Shown: positions 1 to 12,128, numbered from the stretch's first letter. The stretch is 64,000 nt of DNA from Pholiota molesta (GCA_014925825.1 JACGCK010000037.1:1-64000), one strand, 5' to 3'. The notes: generated from the sequence alone by a model not told the origin. Numbers and translations are program-made.

Positions 1-875
1 CTTGGACTACGTAAATTTATATGATGTCAACATCTCCCCTGACAGGAATCTTTGCATCTGTTCCAACCCTCTGCGCTGTTTAGGCCGCACATCGCGTACA
101 GATTATTGAGGATTCTCGCTGGCAATGATTTTATGAGGTCCATATCGCCGACATCGGTGACAAGCCCCTGGCGGGATGAGAACAAGCACTGGGTTGTGCT
201 TGTAAAATACGATCCGACTTCCAAAAGCTGCCGCATCGCAAATGACCTTGGGGACATCACCGCGGATCCGCTAAGACTCAGAGCGCAGCCCCGGCTCCCA
301 TTAGCACGCACTCCTCTCCATGCAACCACAGCGCAATCTCCCACACAATGATCTATGCCTGAATTGATGGAACAGCCCCAGCACGCCAGCACCTCCACAC
401 GGAACGATCACTGCGCACTGTCTGTCCACCCATATATCCTATTTGCTCGCACTCTTCCATGAGCACATCACAGTCGAAATGCTGGAGGACACGCTCGTTT
501 ACATCAGTCTCAGGAGACCCTACAGCAGAACCCCGCGTCGGTATCCATCAACTGCGCGACAATATAGTTCACAACTATAATGCCCCTTCCTGGCCCTCTC
601 GCACCAGCGCTCCTGCCCGCGGCGTGTGCAGTAATCTAAGCGCCGTTTTCAGCCCCCCGCTTACAGTCGATTCTCCTGTTGTCGTTCTCAGCCCTCACGC
701 AGTTCGCAAGGACGACCATTCGCCGTGAGCTGGTCTGGACTAGAGGATACACTGTCGCCTGTTCGAATATGAATTACAGGCAAATACGGGCGCATGAAGC
801 AAGCATCAGTGACCGCCGTGCTCTTGTCTGAGCACGTCGAAAACCCTGCGAAGCTAAGCATGGAGCTGGATTCCT
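1..875. repeat. Degenerate intergenic block with R4 remnant
   Basis: No intact gene is seen. The block resembles 13860-14320 and 19660-20260, so it is part of the duplicated spacer of the left array. At about 540-728 it carries the element called R4 here, a short stretch whose + frame ends in a conserved tail (VRKDDHSP then stop). R4 recurs near 5290-5460, 14160-14315, 20090-20260 and, inverted, 52850-52990. Frames are broken differently in each copy, so it is read as decayed coding DNA of unknown origin. Confidence 0.5.
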
Positions 876-1757
876 GTGACATGGAGTAGGTTGCCTTTGG
901 TATTCGTGTGGGCTTGGCGTCGACGGGGGACGAGGAGCGCGAGTGGACAGGGTTTGTGCTGGACTGCGAGCGCGTTATGCTCGTCCTGGCGTTTCCGTTG
1001 GCATAGGGGAGTCAGAGGCGTAGGGCGAGGGATAGGTGCGTGCGCGCGGGACGCGAGAAACCCCCAGCGTGAAGAACCGCAAAGTCAACTCCCGGCTCGT
1101 CGCTCCTTGATCGTGTACCCACAAACACTCTGGCCACCCTCCGGCGCCGCTATCACCGCCAGCACCAACACTAACACTCGGCATGGAAGATGTCGAAGAG
1201 CGGAGTATCAGAAGACGATCGCATGACAGGCTGCGCAGTAGATATTTTAGATAGGCGCCCTCGATGCAAGCATGTGTTAGCTACGTTAGCTATCAATAAC
1301 TGCTGTGTTATTCCGAAGAATTTAATATTCGTCCATACGACCCGCATAACCCCTGAAAACTACAACGTAGAATACTCTGTTGTTTAAAGCTTATTATACT
1401 ACATAGACCCAAGTTTTTTATTGTACCAGGATAGACATTACCTCGGTGTCAACGGATATTTTTAGCAGCTTTGGGAACACATGTAGGGTGTCAAGGCGAG
1501 GCGCCAATGGACTGAATATATGAACAGCTGTCATGTATTTAAGTCTTTAGTATTATGTTCGATCGCACGAGGCTCGGACATGGGATTCCACCGCCTTCAG
1601 GTGGCTGATAACGAGCACTAGGCCGAAGATGAATCTCATAAACATAAACGCTCGAGGATATAGCTGGAGTCCGCTGAAGGGCTCCATCTACATACAAAGT
1701 TTTTTCTGCCGTTACACCTACCCACTCTCAGCGCTTCGACGGAACTCTGCTGCTGAC
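876..1757. repeat. Subtype A 5' flank of membrane-protein copy 1
   Basis: This stretch is closely similar to about 9240-10074 and 14500-15520, each lying directly upstream of a subtype A gene (copies 3 and 4). It contains the shared run around 1230-1320 (tgttagctacgttagctatc) and the region just before the start codon. On the minus strand 975-1184 reads as an open frame in several copies but is broken differently in each, so it is treated as a remnant. Any promoter of the downstream gene should lie near its 3' end; no clear TATA box was picked out. Confidence 0.55.
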
Positions 1758-3338
1758 ATGCTGATCATCCTTCTCGCCTTTGCGCTAATTCGCACCCTGC
1801 GTGGCGTCCCTCTCGCTTCGCCGCCAGAGCCCCTCGATCCATTTTCTGTGCTCGCTCTCCGCGACACCCAGTCCCACTTCGGCCAGCGCACCATCAATGA
1901 GATTGTCATCAGCTGCTTCGCCACCATCTTCGCGTGCACCTGGTCTGCCGTCCACCCGAATATTCCTGGCATAACAGATTCTGCGTGGACTCGCTTCAAG
2001 CGCCGGGTGACAATAACGATATATGCTTTGTTGGCGCCGGAGATAATGGCCGGTTGGGCAATGGAGCAGCGTATAGCCGCGAAAGAAATTATGGACGAGT
2101 ATAACAAAGGTCTGGAAAGTTAAAAGTACAGAAGGCCAATTTACTTAGCGCTATATGTCCATGTCATAGATATCAATGGTTTACCATTGGATACAGGGCG
2201 AAATATCCTGTCGGAAAAGCTCAAAGGATGTTTTCAAGCGATGTTTGATACCATCTGTGGAGTCTTTCAAGAATCTCCTTTACCGCCACCATTGAAAGAA
2301 GGCAAGGGGCCCCAATGGACACTGGCACATGGATTCTTTCTGCAGATGGGTGGCTTTATGCTCTGTGAAAGTGGAAGACCGATTCAGACGCTTACTGATG
2401 ATAGCCGGTGGTGGACGAAAGCCGAAACAACACTCATACGGAACATCCAGCAAAAAGTAATCGATCCTCCAAGAATCACTGAAGAAGACATTCAAGATCG
2501 AAGCAAGGGCGACGCCATCTCAAAGACGTTTATTATCCTACAAACAACCTGGTTCATTGTACAATGCATCGCGCGATGGTCGCAACGACTCCCAGTCACG
2601 GAACTCGAAGTCGTAACGCTGGGCTTCGCAATGCTCAATGGTATTACCTACGGTCTATGGTGGGACAAGCCTCAAAACGTCGGCCGACCAGTATTTCTCG
2701 AACGCAAAAAACCACAGGGAGATACCAGCGAGAGTGCCATTAAATCAAGCACTATGGTTACTATCACTTCTGAAGACGCGGAGACCGAGTCAAACCTACA
2801 ACAGGCCGAGCCCGCAAAGGAAAGCTGGCTGCGACGCAGTTTACGCCAAGAAATGCAGGGACATGCCCACTCTCCGAGCCTTCTCTGGCGCCTACCATCA
2901 CGAATACTTCATGCTCTTAGTCGCCCGCTGATTAAGATGGCCGATAATAATACAGTGACAAAGATGCGGGTAGGCATGTTTTACAGAGCAAGGAACAGTG
3001 GGATCGAAGCAGGATATGTCACTTACGCGATTGGCACCCTCTTTGGCTCTGTGCATCTGATCCCCAGCTGGTCGCTCCATTTCTCATCGCGTCAAGAAAT
3101 GTGGCTTTGGCGGGTTTCTGCAATCATCATAACCGCGGAACCCGTATTGATTGGAGTATGCGTCTACTTTGACCAAGTATTTTTGAAGTTTGTCTTTAAA
3201 AATTTCATGTACATTGGGGCCATTCTCTACCCAATTGCGCGCATCGTACTCCTTACGCTCTCCCTCACTGCCCTTCGCTCACTGCCTCCTGGCGCCCTCC
3301 AAACTATCGAATGGACCACATTCATTCCCCACTTATAG
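1758..3338 (+). CDS. Multi-pass membrane protein, array copy 1 (subtype A)
   Basis: Two exons are proposed, 1758-2109 and 2170-3338, giving 506 aa. The start is the Met of MLIILLAFALIRTLRG, which all copies share; an upstream in-frame Met at 1629 exists only here. Exon 1 holds a signal-peptide-like N-terminus, the motif CTWSAVHPNIP and the segment ALLAPE. Exon 2 holds LAHGFFLQMGGF, LQTTWF.VQCIARW, the motif WWDKPQNVGRPVFLE, and a conserved C-terminal end (LPPGALQTIEW...IPHL). About seven hydrophobic segments are visible. I recognise this as a family of uncharacterised fungal membrane proteins that is expanded in Agaricomycetes; its function is unknown. The proposed donor is GTCTGG, not the usual GTRNGT. 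Neighbours are repeat flank upstream and an eS17 pseudogene downstream. Confidence 0.8.
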
Positions 3339-4198
3339 ACATTCTTTTACGTACAAGTAGCCCACAGTCAATATCTTGTTTCTGATGATGCTTTGGTTGT
3401 AATCTGCATTTGTTCTAATATATCTTCCGAATACGGCTCCATCGCTACACTGCGAGCAATTACCAACCACTAAAGCCGCCTGGCTCACCGCCATTTAGCG
3501 CCTAGCGCCCGGGTACGTAAAGCCTCAGAAAAAAAGTTCGTCATCGTGCGAAAGCCGTTGTGCATAAATTGTACATGGCGGGATTCAGGCCGAAAGCACA
3601 GCACAACGTACAATGCGGGGTGAAGTTAAGGAACAGCAGAGCTCGGAGAGCCTGCAAAAGCAGAGGACCAAGGTCCCGGTGTCCGAGCTCAGCGCTGGCA
3701 TGAAAACCGCACGCTCCTCAGAAGTTAGCACGCGAGTTCAAACCCCAGAAAGGAGGTTTGCACTCCAAATGCGGATCACCACATATATGATACGCGTGAG
3801 CAGATCGTCTACGGCCGGAGACGCATAACTTCAGTGCACCGCGATCTGTTTAGGATACGCAGGCTGCCCAGCCCGATATTCCCCCTGCGGTCGCCATCAA
3901 GCTCAAGGAGATTTCGCATAAAGTGATGACGACTGACGGGGATAAACAAATGTAGGCGCCAGGCGTACATGTACAAGTCTCAACGAGCTGTGGTGATTTT
4001 CGAGGCGCGAAACGACCTGGGAGGAAAATGCTGATACAGGGTTTGTTTACACCACATGGACGTTGTCCCCTATGCATATCAAACCAATAAGCGGCCCATC
4101 CAGCTCCTCCCGTCTCAAGCGTATCTCAGCCGTGAGCGTCGTGGGTCGGCCTAGCAAAGTCGCGAGACGGAAGAAGCGATCCAACGACGGCGAGCCAC
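3339..4198. other. Spacer between copy 1 and eS17 pseudogene 1
   Basis: No gene is supported. The first 250 bases match the 3' flanks of the other copies (a shared run about 60-100 bases after the stop, ending near cttctaatatatc-like sequence). Positions 3480-3800 resemble 7800-8060, showing that the spacer was duplicated together with the gene. Confidence 0.5.
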
Positions 4199-4800
4199 TC
4201 ATGACCGGCCAGCTCCGGGGACAGTCCTGTGCTCGCCGCGCTGGCCGCGCTCAGGGACCGCGAGCACGGGGGTTGATGAATTGACCTAGATGGAGTCGAG
4301 GAGCGCCCGCGTAGATTATAGGGTGCTAAGCAGCAAGCAATGCACTTTGTCAAATTTGTGCACGACGCACCGCCCACCTCGAGGCCGGCCGCGGATGTGT
4401 CGAGGGCGGAGACCTCGGGGACGTAGTTGTCCGTGCGCTCGCGCTCCTCCTCCTGGAGCTTGGAGATGCCGCGGACGGGGCCGTGCTGGATGCTGTTCAT
4501 CAGGTGGGCCGTGAAGCCCAAGATCTTGATATGCAGCCGCTTGGGTGGGACAATAGCCTATTATGAAACCGACCCAGATAAGCCCAACATGAACTACAGG
4601 AGTATCCCGGCCAGATACGCACGAGTTCATCGATGATGCGTTTGTTCGTGAGGAAGTCGAAGGTCAAGCGGGGGTATCTGGCACAGCGGTCAGCATCTGC
4701 CCTCCCAAACACACTATTTTTCGCTCAGGACACGGGCGGCCATGTTGGTGGTTTTGGTACGAACGCGGTGCTGAAATCGGACGGTTAGCATTTTGGGAGG
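4199..4800 (-). pseudogene. Ribosomal protein eS17 pseudogene 1
   Basis: Read on the minus strand, this is a decayed copy of the intact eS17 gene at 48624-49306. It retains recognisable exon 2 (RVRTKTT near 4770), exon 3 ([15 protein letters not shown]), exon 4 ([21 protein letters not shown]) and the end of exon 5. Damage includes a lost residue in the GISFKLQ stretch, an altered exon 3 acceptor region, several substitutions at invariant positions and a deletion with stop codons in exon 5. It lies convergent to membrane-protein copy 1, the same geometry as the intact pair at 48.6-51.9 kb. Confidence 0.85.
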
Positions 4801-6079
4801 ATGCGAGGGGTGCGCTCAACATCTTGCATGCAGACCATGGCGAGCAGAACCCAGATGGACCCCCGAGCATTTCGAGGAGGAGCGATGAACATGGATGATC
4901 CCTCTGCGCGAGGTCGTTATTGAGAACGAACATCTGGGATGGAGACCTGTTCTGACAGCATTGGTATACAACAAACGAAACCGAAGAAACTTGGCAAGAG
5001 TCACTAGTGACAAGGGTAACGTGACACTGGAACAAGTGACATGCGTCGCGCGACCGCCGGGGCCCGGCGCGTCCTTGGCGCGTCCTTCCCTCTGCCTCGC
5101 GATGTCCCATCCTTAGGAGCTTCGTTATCCTCTTCCATGACCTGCAGGAAGTCGATAGCCCGCCCGCTATTATAATTTACTCATCAGCCACATCCTACCC
5201 ATGCCCGCTCGCCACGTCCCATTCACTCTGCATCGCTGTTTCTCCACTCCCCATAGTGCACCAGCAGAAGCAGAGCGAGGTTGCAGCTCATAGCTGCAAT
5301 TCTTCTTCCTGGACCTCGCACCTGCGCTCCTGCCCTTGGCATTTTGCGGTAATCTCGATTATGTTTCTGACCTCGCGCCTTCAGTTTACGATGTTCCGGT
5401 TGTTGTTCACTGCCCTCGCGCAATTCGCAAGGACGACCTTTCGCCGTGAGCTTCTTTGTGCTAGATTTGCCTGTTAGGAAATGAAGTAAAGGAAAACACA
5501 GGCACATGAAGCATAAAGCAACGTCAGTGGCGAAACACGTCGGAGAGCCCTGGAGTATCAGAAGACGATCGAAAAATTAGGTTCGCGCAGCATGTGTTAG
5601 CTATCGATAAGTGCTGCGTTGTTCCGAAATATACCATATTTTATCAGTACGAGCTGCATAACTAAAAACTACAACGTAGAATAGCTTAGTATTTATGTCT
5701 AATCTTAATAAGTAGTCCCAAGGATTCTTGAGGTACCAGGTATACGTTAAATTTGTAGATGCCTTTGAATTTGAAACACATCTAGGGTGCAAGGCGAGGC
5801 GCGAATGGATTAAATGTATGAACAGCTATCATGTAGTACGTTCACTCACATGAAGCCTCGAGTTGTGCGGGAAAGACACGGATTTGAGCCGCTGCATCGG
5901 ACGATCCCACCGCCTGGCTTAGAACGAGTACTACTTGGTGAATTCGAAACAAATCTCACAAATAGGAACACTTGAGGATATAACTGGAATCCGCTGAAGG
6001 GGTCCTGCATCTATACACAAAGTTTTTCTGCCGATACACCTACCCACTCTCGACGCTTCGACGAAGCTTTGCTGTCGAC
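4801..6079. repeat. Duplicated spacer with R1, R4 and subtype B flank
   Basis: Three repeated parts are visible. At 5010-5225 is a copy of dispersed repeat R1 (starts ggtaacgtgacactggaaca, then a GC-rich stretch and a run ending near cccattc). At 5290-5460 is R4. From about 5515 to the gene start is the subtype B 5' flank, closely similar to 20310-20809 upstream of copy 5. No intact gene was found; the minus-strand frame at 5223-5507 is matched by 20043-20306 but its reading is the complement of R4. Confidence 0.5.
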
Positions 6080-7670
6080 ATGCTGATCATCCTTCTCATC
6101 TTCGCGTTAATTCGCACCCTGCGTGGCGTCCCTCTCGCTTCGCCAACAGAAGCCCCCGATCCATTTCCTGCGCTCGCTCTCCGCGACGCCCAGTCCCACT
6201 TCGGCCAACGCACGGTCCACGACATCGTCATCAGTTGCTTGGCCACCATCTTCGCGTGCACCTGGTCCGCCGTCCACCCGAATATCCCTGCTGTAACGGA
6301 CTCTAAGTGGACGTGCTTCAAGCGCCGGGTGACAATAACGATATACGCTTTGTTGGCGCCGGAGTTGGTGACTATGTGGGCAATGCGACAGCGTTTGAGC
6401 GCGAAAGTAATTATGGACACGTATAATGAAGGTCTGGGAATGTTCTAATTACGGGAGGACAATTTACTTACTGCTTTAGGCTATAGATATCAATCATTCA
6501 ATAGTGGATTCAGGACAAAAGACCTTGTCGAAAGAGTTCAAAGGGTGGTTCAAAGACATCTTCGCTGCCATCTGTGGAGTCTTTCAAGATTCTCCTTTAC
6601 CGCAGCCGTTGAAAGAAGGCAAGGGGCCTCAGTGGACACTGGCACATGGATTCTTCCTTCAGATGGGTGGCTTCATGCTCTGTAAAAGTGGAAGACCCAT
6701 TCAGACGCTTATTGATGGTCAGTGGGAGAAGGATAAAATGAAAACAAGACTGATATGGAACATCGAGCAAGAGGTCATCGATCCGCCAAGATTAACTGAA
6801 GAAGACATACAAGATCGAAGCAAGGGTGATGCTATCTCCAAGACATTCATTGTCCTACAAACTACCTGGTTCGTTGTGCAATGCATCGCGCGATGGTCGC
6901 AACGACTCCCAGTCACAGAACTCGAAGTCGTAACATTGGGATTCGCGATGCTCAATGGTATTACCTACGGTCTATGGTGGGATAAGCCTCAAAACGTTGG
7001 TCGGCCTGTATTTCTCGAAATCAAAAAACCATGGGGAGATACTAGTGAGAGTGTCATCGCATCAAGCACTGCGGGTAATAGCACATCAGACGCAGAGAGC
7101 GAGTCAAACCCACTGTTACTACAGGCCGAGCCCGGAAAGGAGAGCTGGCTACGACGCAAATTACGCCAAGAAATAGAGAAGCATGCTCACTCTCCGAGCC
7201 TTCTCTGGCGTCTACCTTCCCAAATACTTCAGGCTCTTGGTCGCCCGCTGATGAAGATGGCCGGCGATGATACAGTGACAAAGATGCGTGTAGGAATGTT
7301 TTACGCAGCAGTTACCAGTGAGCTCGAACCACTAGTATATGCCACTATGGCAATTGGCGCCCTCTTCGGGTCTGTGCATCTGATCACCAGCTGGTTTCTT
7401 CATTTCTCATCGCATCAAGAAATGTGGCTTTGGCGGGTTTCTGCAATCATCATAACCGCAGCCCCCATATTGCCAGGAATCATAGGATTATGCAGCAACT
7501 TCAACCATAATTTTTTCGCGGCTGTCTTTTTTGCTTCCACGTTTTTCGGGGCCATTCTCTACCCAATTGCGCGCATCATACTCCTTACGCTCTCCCTTAC
7601 TGCCCTTCGCTCACTGCCTCCTGGCGCCCTCCGAACCATCGAATGGACCACATTTATTCCCCACTTATAG
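6080..7670 (+). CDS. Multi-pass membrane protein, array copy 2 (subtype B)
   Basis: Two exons are proposed, 6080-6431 and 6487-7670 (511 aa), with a 55-bp intron in the same phase as in copy 1. All family landmarks are present: MLIILLIFALIRTLRG, CTWSAVHPNIP, LAHGFFLQMGGF, WWDKPQNVGRPVFLE and the IPHL end. The residues VTDSKW mark subtype B (subtype A has SAW). It differs from copy 1 mainly in a short stretch after IQTL, in the acidic linker around residues 310-335, and in the loop before the last hydrophobic segment. The frame is open throughout, so it is probably functional. Function unknown. Confidence 0.8.
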
Positions 7671-8628
7671 ACACTTTTACGTATGAATAGTCCACAGTCG
7701 ATACCTTATTTCTGACGATGCTTCGATTGTGTTTTGTATTTGTTCTAATATATTTTCGAATCCGGCGCCATCGCTACGTAGCGAGCAATTACGAACCACT
7801 GTTCCAGCACGACTTGCCGACATCCAGCACTTAGCGCACGGGTACGTAAAACCTCAGAGAAAACCTTCGTCGTCGCGGGAAAGCCGTTGTGCATGAAATG
7901 TACTCTACATGTCAGGATTCAGGCCGAGAGCACGGCGCAACATACAATGCGGGGTGGTGAAGATCGTGACGGCCGAGCTCAGCGCTGGCATAAACACCGC
8001 ATGCTCCTGAGACGCTAGCACACAATTTCAAATGCCGAACGCCTCAGAAAAGAGGTTTGCATCCATCCCGTTCATCCTCATCAGTGGCGAGTGAGGCATC
8101 GATGCTCCGCCCGCTCGCATAATGCGTCCATCAACCACAGCCTACCCATACTTACTCGCCACGACGTCCCATGCACAGTCCGCATCGCGTCTTTCATCAC
8201 GTCTTTCTCCCCTACTTCTTTTATTATTTGATGTAATGTTTATCATCGACGCCCTCCATTACACCCGCAAGTGAACCCGCTTATCCGCGAACGACAAGCG
8301 GGGGTTGGTAAATCCCTACTCGCAGCACACCGTATTCGAGGCAGCCCGTGGTGTGTCTGGCAATTAAACAAATCTTCATGTAGAGGAAGACAACCTCATG
8401 CAACTTCCCAAGTCAAGTCAAGCAGTATGATGATGCACGATGCGAATGGGAAAAGGAAAACACCGTTGCTTTTAGGTTTGAAAAATGCATGCAAAAGGTG
8501 GGAAATGAATACATGGCGCGGCATAGGAGTGCATATCAAATCCATAAGCGGACCGCCCCCCTCCTCCCGTCTAGCGTATCTCAGGTGCGATCGACATGGG
8601 AAGCAGTGGTCCAACGACGGCGAACGAC
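7671..8628. other. Spacer between copy 2 and eS17 pseudogene 2
   Basis: There is no supported gene. It parallels 3339-4198 after copy 1. At 8090-8350 it carries part of repeat R1, ending in cgtattcgaggcagcccgt, which also occurs at 13728 and, inverted, near 60940. Positions 8400-8628 match the 3' flank of the intact eS17 gene (49307-49480) in inverted orientation. Confidence 0.5.
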
Positions 8629-9236
8629 TCATGACCGGCCAGCGCCGGGGACGGCCCTGCGCTCGCGGCGCTGGCCGCGCTCAGGGACGGCCAGCACGGG
8701 GGTGATGACGTTGACCTGGATGGAGTCGAAGTTGAGGGATTCCAGGAGCGCCTGCGTAAATTATCCGTGTTCAGTATACCAGGCGCTCTGTAGAGAGTTT
8801 GCCATGACGCACCTTTGTATCAGGGTCCACCTCGAGGCCGGTCGCGGATGTGTCGAGGGCAGAGACCTCGGGGACGTAGTTGTCCTTGCGCTCGCGCTCG
8901 TCCTCCTGGAGCTTGAAGGAAATGCCGCGGACGAGGCCGCGCTGGATGCGCTTCATCGGATGGGTTGTGAAGCCCGAGATCTTGTTGCGCAGCCGCTTGG
9001 AGGGCACGACAGCCTGTTTTACATATTCGCCCAATTAAGCAAGGTGCACCACTATGTACGGGGTGGGTGAGGCGAGGTACGCACGACTTCATCGATGATG
9101 CGCTTGTTGGTGTGGAAGTCGAGGGTCAAGCGGGGGTAGCTGGCGAACAACGATCAGCATGCGCCCTCCCAACGCCGTCCCCGCTGCTACGGTCAGCATT
9201 TCGACCTCCAGGGAGGATAGACGACGAGTGCACCAT
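8629..9236 (-). pseudogene. Ribosomal protein eS17 pseudogene 2, exon 2 lost
   Basis: This copy is much better preserved than the one at 4.2-4.8 kb. On the minus strand the ATG mini-exon (9236-9234), exon 3 ([18 protein letters not shown]), exon 4 and all of exon 5 to the stop at 8629 can be matched to the intact gene, with their splice sites largely kept. The stretch between intron 1 and the exon 3 acceptor is deleted, removing exon 2 and its 18 codons ([18 protein letters not shown]). Exon 4 also has a few changes ([21 protein letters not shown]). Without exon 2 a normal eS17 cannot be made. It is convergent to membrane-protein copy 2. Confidence 0.85.
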
Positions 9237-9239
9237 CGT

Positions 9240-10074
9240 GGATTATGTCTTCTGGCATCGACGGGGCACGAGCAGAGCGAGCGGGCAGGGTTTGTGCTGG
9301 ACTGCGTGCTCGTCATGCTCTTCCTGACGTTTCCGTTGGCATAGGGGAGCCAGAGGCGTAGGGTGAGGAATACGTGCGTGCGCGGGGGACGCGAGAAACC
9401 CTCAGCGTGAACAACCGCAGAGTCAACTCCCGGCTCGTCGCTCCTTGATCGTGTACCCGTAAACACTCTGGCCACCCTCCCGGCGCCGCTATCACCGCCA
9501 GCACCAACACTAACACTCGGCATCGAAAGATGTCGAAGAGCGGAGTATCAGAAGACCATCGAATGACAGGCTGCGCAGTAGATATTTTAGATAGGCGCCC
9601 TCAGAAGCATGTGTTAGCTACGTTAGCTATCAATAACTGCTGTGTTATTCTAGAATACATCAGTATTCGTCCATACGACCCGCATAACCCCTGAAAACCA
9701 CAACGTAGAATACTCTGTTGTTATACATAAACCCAATTTTTTTATGTACCAGGATACACATTACCTCGGTGTCAACGGATATTTTTAGCAGCTTTGGGAA
9801 CACATGTAGTAAGGTGTCAAGGCGAGGCGCCAATGGACTGAATATATGAACAGCTGTCATGTATTTAAGTCTTAAGTATTATGTTCGATCGCACGAGGCT
9901 CGGACATGGGATTCCACCGCCTTCAGCTAGCTGATAACAAGCACTGGAACGGAGATGAATCTCATAAACATAAACGCTCGAGGATGAAGGGCTCCATCTA
10001 CATACAAAGTTTTTTCTGCCGTTACACGGTGCACCTATCCACTCTCAAGGCTTCGACGGAACTCTGCTGCCGAC
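9240..10074. repeat. Subtype A 5' flank of copy 3
   Basis: The stretch is near-identical over long runs to 880-1757 and 14500-15520. It contains no intact gene. The minus-strand open frames here (9089-9523, 9313-9516) correspond to the same decayed segment as 975-1184 and 14624-15043. Confidence 0.55.
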
Positions 10075-11596
10075 ATGCTGATCATTTTTCTCGTCTTTGC
10101 GTTCATTCGCACCCTGCGTGGCGTCCCTCTCGCTTCGCCGCCAGAGCCCCCCGATCCATTTTCTGCGCTCGCTCTCCGCGACACCCAGTCCCACTTCGGC
10201 CAGCGCACCATCAATGAGATCGTCATCAGCTGCTTCGCCACCATCTTCGCGTGCACCTGGTCCGCTGTCCACCCGAATATTCCTGCGGTAACGGATTCTG
10301 CGTGGACTTGCTTCAAGCGGCGGGTGACAATAACAATATGCGCTTTGTTGGCGCCGGAGTTGATGACCTGTTGGGCAATAAGTCAGCGTTTGGCTGCCAA
10401 AGAAATTATGGACGAGTATAACGAAGGTCTTTGAATATTCTAAGTACAGAAGGACAATTTACTCACCACTATATGTCATAGAGTTCAATGGTATGACCCC
10501 GGATTCCGGCCGAAAGCCCCTGTCGGAACAATTCAAAGGATTCTTTCAACGAATCTTTCAAGATTCTGATTTACCCTCACCGTTAAAAGAAGGCGAGGGG
10601 CCTCAATGGACATTGGCACATGGATTCTTTGTTCAGATGGGTGGCTTTATGCTCTGTGAAAGTGGAAGACCCATTCAAACGCTTGTTCATCCTAAACTCA
10701 CATGGAACATAAAGCAAAAAGTGATCGATTTCCCAAAGATCACTGGAGAAGACATCAATGATCGAAGCAAAGGCGACACTATCTCGAAGACATTCATTGT
10801 CCTACAAACAACCTGGTTTGTCGTGCAATGCATCGCGCGATGGTCGCGACGACTCCCCGTCACGGAACTCGAAATTGTAACATTGGGATTCGCGATGCTC
10901 AATGGAATTACCTACGGTCTATGGTGGAACAAGCCTCAAAACGTTGGCCGGCCAGTATTTCTCGAAAGCAAAAAACAACGTGGAGATACCATTCAACCAA
11001 GCCTCGCGGGTAATATCCCATTCGAAGACACAGCGACTGAGTCAAACCCACTGTTATCACAGGCCGAGCCCGGAAAGGAGAGCTGGCTGGGACGCAAATT
11101 GCGCCAAGAAATGGAGGAGCATGCCCACTCTCCCAACCTTCTCTGGCGCCTTCCCTTCCGAATACTTCAGGCTCTTGTTCGCCCGCTGCGGAAGATGATT
11201 GGTGATGATACAGTGATCAAGATGCGTGTAGGAATGTTTTACACAGCACTGAACAGTGGGCTCGAAGCAGAATATGCCGCTGCAGCAATTAGCACCCTCT
11301 TCGGGTCTGTGCATCTGATCCCCAGCTGGTCGCTCCATTTCGCATTGCGTCAAGAAATGTGGCTTTGGCGGGGTTCTGCAATCATCATAACCGCAGAACC
11401 CGTATTGATGGGATTATGCGTCTACTTTGACCAAGGCTTGTTAGAGATTGTCTCGTGGATGTTTGCGGGAGTTGGGATGATTCTCTACCCAATTGCGCGC
11501 ATGATACTCCTTACACTCTCCCTTACTGCCCTTCGCTCACTGCCTCCTGGCGCCCTGCAAACCATCGAATGGACCACATACATTCCCCACTTATAG
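10075..11596 (+). CDS. Multi-pass membrane protein, array copy 3 (subtype A)
   Basis: Exons 10075-10426 and 10482-11596 give 488 aa, the shortest intact copy. Compared with copies 1, 2 and 5 it lacks about ten residues in the N-terminal part of exon 2 (the IFDTICGVFQ segment) and has a shorter variable stretch after IQTL (VHPKLTWNI). Family motifs CTWSAVHPNIP, LAHGFFVQMGGF, WWNKPQNVGRPVFLE and the IPHL end are intact, and the frame is open. Expected in a membrane; function unknown. It is followed not by an eS17 fragment but by a different remnant (R3). Confidence 0.8.
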
Positions 11597-12128
11597 ACAA
11601 TTTTACGTATGAGTAGTCTACAGTCGATACCTTGTTTCTGACGATGCTGTGATTGTGTTTTGTATTTGTTCTAATATATCCTCATCTGGTTGCATGGCTA
11701 CGTAGCGAGCAATCACTGAGCACTCATCCAGAAACAGCGCCTAGCGCGCGGAGGGCGTAAACCTTCCAGGCAAAGCACCACACAAAAGTCGCTCCGTGAA
11801 TGAAATGTATGCCATGGCGGGGATTGTGCCATGCCAGAAAATAACCCTGAATCGAGAACATCCAGCCGTCATCGCAGACAGAGCGTGAAGGATTCAAAGA
11901 TAAGACAATCAGGCAGGGGTGACGGAACCGTCCACCCCTCTCAGCTCAAGAGAACCCCATGAAATGCCCCAACCAGAGTGGGTATGATGGATCATCAATC
12001 GTATTCAAGATGCTGGCTGCCATAGGGTGAACATGTCGGGCGGTAAACCTTCACGAAGACCTCACGCCACTTCCCGACCACAGGGATGAGAGGGAAAAGA
12101 AAACACCGTTGCTTTTGTGCAAAGGGTG
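11597..12128. other. 3' flank with R3 remnant
   Basis: After about 150 bases of family 3' flank, 11760-12000 matches 22790-22960 downstream of copy 5 and, inverted, about 50000-50150. R3 is read as a fragment of the minus-strand gene best preserved at 22665-23255. No intact gene is seen here. Confidence 0.45.

Noticed and set aside
880..1190. Minus-strand gene shared by subtype A flanks
   Set aside because: The frame is broken at different positions in the three copies (about 975, 9310 and 14624), so it behaves as decayed sequence.
1629..1757. Upstream start for membrane-protein copy 1
   Set aside because: The extra 43 residues are not shared by the other copies, which all begin at the MLII Met.
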